Source: Ophthalmolycus amberensis
Taxonomy: Eukaryota > Chordata > Actinopteri > Perciformes > Zoarcidae
Assembly (NCBI GenBank): GCA_024529925.1
Contig: JAFEUB010000909.1
Span: forward strand, 1,023,501 to 1,087,500
Direction: 5' to 3'
DNA: 64,000 nt
Made by a program: the position numbers and the translations under genes. Positions 11,550 to 21,500 of the stretch are shown here, one piece after another (position 1 is the first letter of the stretch; every line of letters starts with the position of its first letter). The notes beneath the pieces are model-generated. The model ran no database searches and was not told the origin of the DNA. It saw nothing but the letters and a program-made list of their open reading frames with translations.

Positions 11550-13031
11550 GTAGGTGCGCTACGTTTGAGTGGAAAAGAGAAAGATGGAGATGAAGCAAAC
11601 AAATGCGTCAATTCGGTGTCATTTCATTTTAAAACGCTTTTCTTATTCGAGTATGATTGAGTTTAGATGATTGGTATTCTTTATTGGTGAATATTTTTTA
11701 ATGCCTCGATGGTTGTTCAACCAAACTGTTAAAATGTATTTATTCATCCTGCTTGGCAGAAGGGATATGCTATACGGTAGTGTTGAAACCAATTCATAAA
11801 AAAATATATACATGTTTTTTTTCATGCGTAATATAAGCCAGCCTATTGTTTTCAGAATCATTATATTCTTTGAATGACGAGTTTGTGAATCAAATGTAAC
11901 AGTTTCCTCTGTCTGACTAGTTATGCATTGTAGCCTATAGTTTATTGTATACATCTGATATCGGTCAGTTGTGCTGCTGAGCCTCCTGTCCTGTATCTCC
12001 TGTTATTTTTGCCATTATCGTGACGTAAAATCAGAGGGAGCATATAGAGACAATAGTTTTGAGATAACATAAGAAATAGCTACAAAAAACAATTTACAAA
12101 ACACATGTGATCCTGAGTCGGTTGTTAGTTTAACAAGAAACACAATGTTTTTATACGGTAACAATTCAATTAATCTTATTCACCTTGAGACATAAATAGT
12201 GTAATACCTCTTATTTAATTGTAACATCAAGAATTTTGATTAACTCTCATCTGGAGAATTATGGATGGTTGAATCGTTGTTTTGTCTGTATTTTGTCAAT
12301 TCTTTCAAACATAGTCTCGATCTGAACGGTAAATTTAAACTGCAACAAGTCTTTGCAAAGTGTGCCACCGCTGGGTGAATTCATTATCCCTCTGCTCAAC
12401 ATTTATGGACTCATCTTCTATTTTCTCATACAGTCATGTTGCCACAATATGTCCTTTATATGTCTCCAGCTGAGCTAAATATCATTGCATTGAATCGATG
12501 TAAATTGTAGACAATACCCTCTGTGCTGTGCACATACACCCTGCACATGTAGAGTGCATATAGTCCATGGCGTAGCAGATCTGAGTGACGGAGCAGAGTT
12601 TGCTTTGATGTTCATTCATGTTTCTGTTTAAGTTCTGAAAATCAGATGAAATAACTAAAAAGGACCTATACCTCACAGTGGAAGACAATGTCTACAGCAA
12701 TAATGCCATTTAAGACTTCAAACTTATCATTTAGTTCGCCAATGTACAGTACAGTGATATTCCCTTTGGAGCTATACAGGACTGCAAATTGTGTCATCAC
12801 AAAGACAAGAATTATAAGCAGCCAGAATAATTTGTTCACCAAACAGATCTCATCAGCATTCAAAAGGGACATCTGTATAAACGTGTCTATGCAGTAGAAT
12901 CTATGTTCATCAGTCATTCAGTTTATTCTTGGGCTTGGCAGTGATGTTTCACTGCGTGTGGTTGAATACCTGCACTGTATTTGATTGTATTCATGATTTC
13001 AGCTCTCCAGGGTCAACATTAGCCCTTTGGG

Positions 13032-15399
13032 ATGGAGGGCACAGGCAGCGGCTGGGCAGCTGAGCTCACCCCCCAAAGTGTGATGCATGAGGTGAATGGC
13101 AACGACACCAGTCAGGTCTTTGAGGTGGCGCTGCAGAACGGCTCCTTCAAGCGCAGCCCCCAGTTTGTGGGTGTAGAGCTGCTGCAGTCCTTCAAGCTGC
13201 TCATCATTCCCTGCTACACCCTGGTGGTTCTGGTGGGCGTCTTCGGCAACTACCTGCTCCTCTATGTCATATGCCGCACCCGTAAGATGCACAACGTCAC
13301 CAACTTTTTTATTGGGAACCTGGCCTTCTCTGACATGCTGATGTGTGCCACATGTGTCCCCTTCACACTGGCGTACGCCTTCAACCCAAACGGCTGGGTG
13401 TTTGGCCGCTACATGTGCTACCTGGTGTACCTCATCCAGCCTGTGACGGTCTACGTGTCGGTCTTCACTCTCACTGCTATTGGTGTGGACAGGTAAGGAC
13501 TGCGGACAGACTATAAAAACATCCCGCTGGGATTTTTCAGCTTGAGGCATTTATTCACTTAGCCACCCTGCTATCAACTACATATAAATGAAGAAATAAT
13601 AGGTTACACATTCACAGTCATTATCTCTTTTTGCACAAAATTGCAGAGGCAGATCAAATACGAAAGAACCTGGATGCAGTGGATTTTTATGCCAGCTCTG
13701 AAAATAATTTAGCTTACACTCGTTTGGGCTTTTCCTAACTCTTCCTGGAATTATCTAATGTAAGTTCTCAACTGTATTGTAAACATGTCAATGATCGTCA
13801 AGAGCTGTTATGTAAACTATTTGGAGGCCAGAGCACTAGAGTGCCTTAGCGTGGTCAATGAGTGCATTATTGAAAAGGGAATGGTATCTTTTAAAAGACT
13901 ACATATCCTCCACAGCGCTATACCGATATTGTGTAATAACCGTTTTCTCTGAGTTTTTCCATCTGTAAACTGGTTGAAGGATGGAAGATAAAGATAAGAC
14001 AAAGATAAAGATAAGAGGTTTTTATTGTCATTGTAGTGACACAACGACATTTCGTTTGGTAGCCCTCAGCCAGCCATCAGCAGCAGCGAACAACAACGAC
14101 AAACAATATACAAGATAAAAAATATACAAAAGGAATAAAAACGTGACTAAAGTAATAATAAAATAAAGTTTGTGCAAACAGTGCAATGTAAACATTTGTT
14201 TTGACAGTGCAAACAGAGTATAAAGTATATCAGTGAAGTCAGTAGAATTTTCAGCAGCTTGATGGTGGGTGGTGTGAGTGTGTGTGTGTGTGGGGTCGGT
14301 GATGGAGGCTACAGCTCTGGGGAAGAAGCTGTTCCTGATGATCTATCAGATTGTCTGATTATTTAGCAGACTATTATTTTCTCCATTTTGTCAGTGCTCC
14401 ACGAGTTTGTGCTCTTTACACTAAATTGTGTGCCAGAACCCCAAATCCTGCTTTGTCTGTTCACCATGGATACAGGGGAAGAGCTGAATTGGATTTGAAT
14501 GTTATGAAACCTTTGTGGACATGATTTATATAATTTGTTTGTTTGACACTGTCAATTTGGAATTTACTGCCTTTCTGTGGTCGTTTTTTAAAGCCGTCTT
14601 ATCTGTTGTGCTAAACAGCACAGCAAACAATTTGTTTGTTGGAAAGCGCTGACTTGTGAATGCTGTTCTTCTTTACTTAACCTATGTTTGGCATGTCAGG
14701 ATGATCTAATCTAACTCTGGTAGAAACAAATGTCGGTCAATCTCTACTCTGTTTCTTCACAGATACTACGCCACAGTTCATCCTTTGAAAAAGCGCATCT
14801 CAGTCTTGGCGTGCACCTACCTTCTGTCTGGGATCTGGCTGCTGTCCTGCGGCCTGGTGGCTCCAGCTGTGGCTCACACGTACCATGTGGAGTTCAAGAA
14901 TGAGGGCTTCACCATCTGCGAGGAGTTCTGGATGGGCCAGGAGAGGGAGCGGCTGGCCTACGCGTACAGCACTCTCTTCATCACATACGTCCTGCCTCTC
15001 TCGGCGCTCTGCATCTCGTACCTGTGCATCTCTATCACACTGCGGAACTGTGTCGTGCCCGGCCACCACACCCAGAGCCAGGCAGAGGCTCAGCGCATGC
15101 GCAAACGCAAGACCTTCCGGCTGGTGAGCCTGGTGGTGGCAGCATTTGGTGTCTGCTGGATGCCAATCAGTGTGTTCAATGTGCTGCGTGACATTGACAT
15201 TGACCTGATTGATAAGCGGTACTTTCTGCTCATTCAGCTGCTCTGTCACCTGTGTGCAATGAGCTCCTCGTGCTGTAATCCTTTCCTCTACGCCTGGCTA
15301 CACGGCCGCTTCCGCGCTGAGCTCCGCAAAATGTTTAAATGTCGCCGTCGCATTGGAATCTCGGGCAATAACGGTGCCACCGCCAGCGTGGTTTTGTGA
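13032..15399 (+). CDS. prlhr2: prolactin-releasing peptide receptor 2-like (class A GPCR)
   Basis: Two coding exons, 13032-13492 and 14763-15399, give 365 aa. The ATG at 13032 is the first in frame after the acceptor at 13002. The N-terminus has N-glycosylation sites NDT and NGS, and seven hydrophobic segments follow. TM1 contains GVFGNYLLLYVI, TM2 contains GNLAFSDML, the TM3 and ECL2 cysteines are in RYMCY and FTICEE, the DRY motif is VDRYYAT, TM6 has CWMP and TM7 has NPFLY. ICL3 is short and basic (RMRKRKTF). A Cys after helix 8 (MFKCRRR) may be palmitoylated, and the protein ends SVVL, a PDZ-ligand type end like the SVVI I recall for human PRLHR. The TM1-TM3 block is nearly identical to vertebrate PRLHR. 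Family role: Gq-coupled plasma-membrane receptor for RFamide PrRP-type peptides. Prlhr2 rather than prlhr1 is inferred from linkage to rab11fip1/got1l1. Confidence 0.88.
13493..14762 (+). other. prlhr2 intron interrupting the DRY motif
   Basis: The donor GTAAGG at 13493 and acceptor TTCTTCACAG ending at 14762 split the Arg codon of DRY (AG|A, phase 2). A LINE-like 3' end sits inside at 13983-14345. The rest has no recognisable feature. Confidence 0.85.
13983..14345 (-). mobile_element. LINE-like 3' end, minus orientation
   Basis: A run of imperfect 'gataaagataagacaaa' tail units precedes 'tttttattgtcattgtagtg' and 'acacaacgacatttcg', and the block ends with 'ctctggggaagaagctgttc'. This order is the reversed 3' UTR of a common teleost non-LTR element: the simple-repeat tail marks its 3' end on the left. 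It contains a short (TG)n at 14279-14293. It lies wholly inside the prlhr2 intron. Confidence 0.6.
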
Positions 15400-16335
15400 A
15401 GCTCCTGTGTTTTTGGGCTCCTGTTGGTTAATCCTTGCTTCTTTGGACAGAAAAAGGCAGCCACATTATGAGTACCATAATTCATCAGCCCAGAGTTAAA
15501 ACTGCTGTTTACCAATACGCTAAGAGTACTCCACCAATTTAGCACTGCCATCTTATAACGTTGTCGGACTCACAATGGACCGTTTGAAAAAAGGATCATG
15601 ATCAATGTAGCAGAACCAGATATCTTCTTTTTTTACTCACATTCTTCTTGTGAAAACCTGGCACCTACATTACCCACAATGCAGCTCAACCACAGTTAGG
15701 TTGGAGTTTCGGGTGTGTAACTTGTTACGACTAATGTTGCCTTCAACCGCCAGCCTCAAGCAGAGATTAAGAGCAGGCTACAGAGGTCTGGTCAACTAAC
15801 TTCTTTCTATACACTCTTACATTTATTCAATTTTCAAACTTGTCGTCTTCAGCGCCAACCGACGTTGACTCAAGCGACGAGACCGGTAAAGTTTCCCTTT
15901 AAGCCTGAACCGTCGACTGCCATGTGTTTGTACTGATACAATTACATTGAGTAGCCTACCTTTTGTAAATTATTAGTTCAACTTATCTATTTTTTATGTC
16001 TTTTTTCGCATGATAAGAACTTTCTTTTTGCCAGATTTAAAAATGTTTTTAATTAACTTCATGAAGCTGGTAAAAGTCTCTATATTGTTATCGTCAAGAG
16101 ATATCATTAAAAGACCTAAACCAACAGATTATTTATCTGTCTTGTAATACTTTCTCTGATTTAAATACACACAGTGCTCGTAGAATCAGTTCATTGCTTT
16201 TTCTTTTTCTTCATGGGATTGTTGACAACAAAAATATAGAATATAACCACTTATTCTATCCACAAATACAAAGTACTGTAGTTGTATTTCAACTATTCTG
16301 TCCCAATTCATTTTCTTTTTATTGTAACTTTAGAA

Positions 16336-16477
16336 AATAAAAAATAAAACAATTTCTTGATCAACTTTACACAAAGCTCCACAAACATTGTTTACATTGT
16401 TGTTTTAACCACCATGAAAAAGAACAAAGTCTCTTCACGGTCTCTTGGACTGTGAAGCAGCCATTGTGCACAATAAA
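16336..16477 (+). terminator. candidate prlhr2 poly(A) signals
   Basis: AATAAA lies at 16336-16341 and again at 16472-16477. The latter is followed within 15 bases by a GT-rich stretch (TGTGTGTGTTTCC), the usual downstream element. That would give a 3' UTR of about 1.1 kb. Confidence 0.45.
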
Positions 16478-16755
16478 AAATCCTGTGTGTGTTTCCATGG
16501 CAACATTTGATTATTATTCTCATTTGTGTGGGACTATATTACATATTATATGAGAGCCACTAGTATGTTCACGTGATATATAATAGGACAACTGCAGTTG
16601 TCGATGCAACATGTATCTGTTTTGAGTGCTCATTAGATGACAATTATGTTTATTAATATTTAAATTACGTATGTAGGTGATATTTCTTTCCAACTGTTCA
16701 TACAATAATTGTAAATAATCACAGATACAAAGAATGTGGTGAAATATTTAGTGTC

Positions 16756-16770
16756 TTTATTTCAAATAAA
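16756..16770. terminator. poly(A) signals on both strands
   Basis: TTTATTTCAAATAAA contains AATAAA on the + strand (16765-16770) and AATAAA on the - strand (16756-16761). It lies between genes that point at each other, so it could end transcripts from both. Confidence 0.4.
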
Positions 16771-17855
16771 ACCACGTTTTGCTCAGCATCACTTCCTTCA
16801 AAGGTTTTACATACTGTAGTAGTATTGTCATGTCAGCAGACATCAGGCTGCACATCCTTTGAGCTCTCACTCCGGCACAAGAGAGGAAGCAAACAACTGT
16901 CCGTCCGGCAAATCAGACACACAAGTCATTGAAACGTTTTGAAGGCACAGGTCTGTACATTCTCAAGACTAATATTGCAATAGTTGCTGACAAAAGATAA
17001 GGGAATAACATCGTCATGTAAAAGGCATAGATGTTCATTTATTAGTGTAGTTCAGATACAAAGGCAAGGCTGGTTGTTTATTACTGATACGGAGTCGATT
17101 ACAGTCTCTCTGATTATTTATCTTTATATTTGGTTTTCACTTAACAAATACAACACAAAGACCACCGTGATCAAAACCTCACATTATTATTAGAAGAGTT
17201 TGATTCTGCGCTATTATTACTGGCATAATATTTCAAACAATGTACACAGGCTTCATAACAATCACATGAAAGAAAAAAACAACATGCCTGCTGCCGTGCA
17301 ATTCAATCTATGCACAATACGTAGCAGCTGCTTGCTGTTATTTATTGCTGGCTTTCTAAATAACAACTCTTTGAAGCAAAAATAGGCACAATATGTTTTT
17401 AAGGACTGGAAGACCAGCTGACATTCGCCTGTGGTGAGTTAAACGATGCAGGAATGTTTTTAAATGAATGGTTAAAAAAATATATATATGCAAGTCAAAA
17501 GGTTCAACAAAGAAAACACAAAATAAGATTTGAGTGGTAAAAGTCAATGTGCCCTTGTTATACAAACAAACTTAATGTTGAATTTGGATGATTGTTTAAG
17601 GTTATGTATGTATCATCATTCATTGCACAGAGATAAGTTACACAGAGCCCAGATAATAATCTCTGAAAAAAAAAAACATCATTAGTATATCAAATAAAGC
17701 TCCACCCAGGTTTTATCAAGTATGGTATGCATCAGTAAAAACGTTGAATAGATTTTCATGTAACAATTATTTTTAAACCAAATTCCAGTACCATAGTGTG
17801 AAAACAAATACATTCATTTGCTCATATAAAGATGTTTGACTTGCTTGTTATTAAA

Positions 17856-18175
17856 GATGCACCGATACCGATACTGACTCAGCTGGATATGGTATCTGTG
17901 ACGATGGGCTGCTATCAGGTACCGTTATTTTAATAAATAAAATAAACTACATTTATATCTATGTGTTCATTTGTTACATTTTGTAACAAATACATAACAA
18001 AGGTAGGAAAGCAATGTTTAAGTCAAGCCCGATTGAATGATCCCCGTCACTTCCTCCCAGTGAGGCACACAGCTTATTCATTTAACACTGGTATCCGGCA
18101 TCGGTACTCGCTATCGGCTGACACCCAAAGCCCAGGTATCGGAATCGGTTACTGAAAAAGTTGGATCTGTGCATC
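17856..18175. mobile_element. hAT-like MITE
   Basis: The left end GATGCACCGAT (17856-17866) and right end ATCTGTGCATC (18165-18175) are inverted repeats with one mismatch. Subterminal 'gataccgatactg', 'atccggcatcggtac' and 'ggtatcggaatcggtt' motifs are typical of a widespread vertebrate hAT MITE that begins 'cagggatgcaccgat'. It has no coding capacity. Confidence 0.7.
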
Positions 18176-18366
18176 CCAACTAGTTATGAAGTGTTATTCA
18201 AATTTCCAGCATTCTCAAACAAATTTGACTCTGAAACTAAGAAAGTGCATAATGCTCCCGAGACCATCATCGAGATCTCTCGGCACACAGCGACAAAACA
18301 GTACAAACGCACAAGAAACATAACGGTGTCCTGAAGAGGGACTCTGTTCTAACAGACGGCGTTACC

Positions 18367-18570
18367 TCACTCTGGTTTGTCAGAGTTAAGAGACTGCAGG
18401 ATGCCGGGCTGCTCGTCTATGACGCGTACCAGCAGGTTGTCGATGTACTCCTCGAGCTCCACAATCTTAGACTCCTTCTTGGACAGGTCGGTCTGCTGCC
18501 TCACCACCATTGTGATCAACTCTTCCTGCGTCAGCTGAGTGAAAGGACCACTATCCACCGCGTTTGCCAC
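18367..18570 (-). CDS. rab11fip1: rab11fip1 last exon (Rab11-binding domain)
   Basis: Encodes LTQEELITMVVRQQTDLSKK and the FIP-RBD helix with YIDNLLVRV, the family's most conserved motif, ending ...LNSDKPE. The acceptor CCTTCAG precedes 18570 and the stop is at 18369-18367. Confidence 0.95.
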   Translation of the reverse strand: MANAVDSGPFTQLTQEELITMVVRQQTDLSKKESKIVELEEYIDNLLVRVIDEQPGILQSLNSDKPE

Positions 18571-21500
18571 CTGAAGGGAATGAGGAACGGTGAATTCAGT
18601 ACAAGATCGATGGAATACATATTGAACTGTTAAGGGATGCATTTGTTATCCTATTTGCACTGTAAAAACACATTTAACAATTGACAAAACTAATTCACAT
18701 CACATGGTCAAAGCTTTTCGCCGCAACATGAATGTCAACAAAACCGTACCTGAACCTTCCGTGGTGTGCCCTCACGGACCTTGATCTCTCTCACAGCAGT
18801 GGTGCTGATTGGATGATGGCTCTCTGAGCTCATGGGCTTCACAGGATGAGGCCTGTAAAGAAAGCACATCAATTATTGTAACGCCCTCAAAAGGATTACC
18901 GCAAGTAAGTACAATATGCACAGAAAGAAAGAAATTTCATTTTCCACATCATTCCATACTGATCCGTGTGCAATATTCAGAATTAAACTAAAAAATGAAT
19001 TACCGGTAGTTACCTCGAAACCACAAGCTTTCGAAATAGTCTCACCTAAGGCCGACCCCAACACCTAATCTGCTTCCCCACACAACAGCAGAAAGCCAGA
19101 TGCACAGTCTAGATAAAACAGTCCACAAATGCATTCTTTGTAAATTGCCTGTTCAATCTCACCTGTGTGGAGTTAAGGCTAGCCCACCTTCATTGCTATT
19201 CTGAGCACTGACAGGCTGAACATCAGCGGGTGAGACCCTCGCCCGCAAAGGTGCCTTTCCCCCAGACAAACCTCCCGCCGGAGATGCTGGTTCCACTTCC
19301 TCCATGACTACATTGAGGGGTTCCGAGGAAGTCAACGTAGAGCCAAAAGGCTCAGCTCCAAACTGATCTTGGCTTCCATGAAATTGATTTTGTGTTCTCC
19401 CAACAGCTGGAGGCTTCGGTGTGACAGACCCACCCCTGCCACCTCTTGCGGAGAGGACTTGATTAGCTGTGGTTATGGTCGGTTCTTCTTTATAAACGGG
19501 CTCTTGTCGAGACTTGGAAGTCTTATTATCCAAGTGAGTTGTGGGCGGAAGACTTTGTTTTTGTTTTGAATTCCTTCTTTGGAAAACCGGACTGACCTGA
19601 TTTGAATCTTCGTCTTTTTTCATGTACTCGCTGGGTTTGTTTGAGTCGCTGCCATTAAAATCAGCAAATAAATCCGTCTGTTTCTCTCGACTAAAAATGT
19701 TATCAAGATCGCCCGGGGTCATTCCCCGATCTTCAACTTCCTGCTCTCTTTGCACACTGCCGGTAGAAAAGGGATCTACTTCCTGGTTCGGCTTCAGCTG
19801 TGCCCATGGGTCTTTGGAGAGGAGCTCAGTGCTGGGGAACGGGTCTAACTCTGCCTGCCTGCCTCTTGTGACCATGCTGCTCATACCTGAACTAGATTTA
19901 GTTTGGATGTTACTGTCCATGTGTTTGTCTGAGACCACTGGTCTCACAGCAAAGTCTTCTTGCTGTACTGACTCTTTGCCAGCAGCCCTCTGTCTGGGTT
20001 TGGCTGTGGGTGCCTGTGTAGTCACAGTGACTGGCGCTTCTCTTTCACCATCTTGTGTTGTTGCTTCCATGTGGCTAGCTGATCTGGGTGCATGTGTTGC
20101 TCCAGGAGATGGACGTAACACCCTCTTTGCTCCATCCCTGGACACCTCTGAGACTCTTTCTCTGCTTGTGTTTGCAGGTCCTGAAACTGCGGGCAGATTA
20201 GGCCTCGTGAGAGATTGGTTGGCAGTATTCCGGCTCTGCGTTTGACCGTAATCTGCTACTAATTGAGGGTCTGGAGGCGCGACTGATTTAGGTGGAGCTG
20301 GGGCTGCTGCTTTTTTTGATGACGTGGGATTGGTCGGCTGAGATTGTGTTTGGTAAAGCTTCATAGCGGGACTCTCCTGTGGGACTGAAAACCCAGCACT
20401 GGGTTCATTCTCCTCTGGGCCGTCCACACTCATCTCTGCAAAGTCCATGTGTTTCTGATTGACCTCAGCGATGATATGGTCCCATCGGGTGTGCCCTTGC
20501 ACTCCGTGTCTCTTGTGAGGAAACAGGGTGTCATAATCGGGAAGCGGTACAGACATTTGTCTGCCTGGCTGTGGTTCATCTTTCTCTACATATGCAGGGT
20601 TTGTGATCTCTCCGACGGGAGCGGTATTTCCTCCATGTGTTGTGTACGAGCGTGGCACGGGGGCTCTTCTTTTCTTGTCCGCCATGAGTGAAGATTGCAC
20701 AAATCCTGCGGTCAAATCCTCTGTGCTGCCACGGGGAGAACCACGCGGGCTTTGACTTATGTTCGGTGGAGCTAGGGAGGAGTGGAGACTGGAGAAAGTG
20801 TCGGGGGAGTCAGACGGGACACTAGAGAGGGTGGATTCAGAGGTGGCTGGGGAAGGACACAGCTGACTGGGGACTGTTTGGCAGTCAGCGGGCTCAGACT
20901 CCAGAGATTCAGTATATCTGCCAAGGAGTGAAAACAAGGCCTACAGGTCAGTGTGACCATCACAATAACTAAAGTCATATCCACCAATGTACAACCCATC
21001 ACCAATCCCATGGCAAAAAAAACGATTAAATTCCCATCTACAACCACACATAATTGATCCCTTAGACAGTTTAGTTTTAGACAAAATTGTTCATAAAATG
21101 GTCCACTGTCTTAGTGGCCAACCGACAGACAGAACTTCTAATAGTCACGTGTCTTTACGTTCCGGTTTCTGAATTTCTTTTGACTGACCAATATCAAAAG
21201 ACTACAATGTGACATTTCTGCTTCAAGAGGATTCCACTAAGATTATACTAGGTATTCCAACATGTAACAAAACATCACAAATAAATAACACAAGCAACTT
21301 TAAAGGCCCAAGGCTATCTGCCATCTAGCAAACATTTTTGAAAACAAAGACTACTGTTGCATCAGTGACAATAGAAAGAACAAGCCCCTTACCACGATGA
21401 CTCAAGAATAAAAGATCCAGTCCAAAAAACAACTATAAAGAAACCGCAGACGTCGACAAGGAAAGTAACACTGTCGCACACAAGTCACTCCGTATGAGCT

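Larger units (their letters stand above)
2708..13002. other. got1l1-prlhr2 intergenic region
   Basis: About 10.3 kb without a supported coding exon. It holds the repeats listed separately (2940-3560, 4075-4735, 5231-5867, 6699-8407, 9060-9632). Between 9640 and 11200 I see only AT-rich sequence with no recognisable element. 11230-11550 is richer in G+C and CpG and may hold the prlhr2 promoter or first exon. 11600-13000 is AT-rich with small frames that resemble nothing known. Confidence 0.6.
15400..18366. other. shared 3' region of convergent prlhr2 and rab11fip1
   Basis: About 3 kb between the two stop codons, AT-rich, without a coding exon. It holds candidate poly(A) signals for both genes (16336, 16472, 16756-16770, and TTTATT at 17341-17346 for the minus strand) and a hAT-like MITE at 17856-18175. 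Nothing else was recognised. Confidence 0.6.

Noticed and set aside
12999..13550. 183-codon minus-strand frame over prlhr2 exon 1
   Set aside because: Antisense to a near-perfect GPCR exon; rich in His, Gln, Val and Glu, as expected for a shadow.
19622..20245. 207-codon plus-strand frame over rab11fip1 exon 4
   Set aside because: Mirror of the low-complexity cassette exon; the minus strand is collinear with flanking exons in phase.
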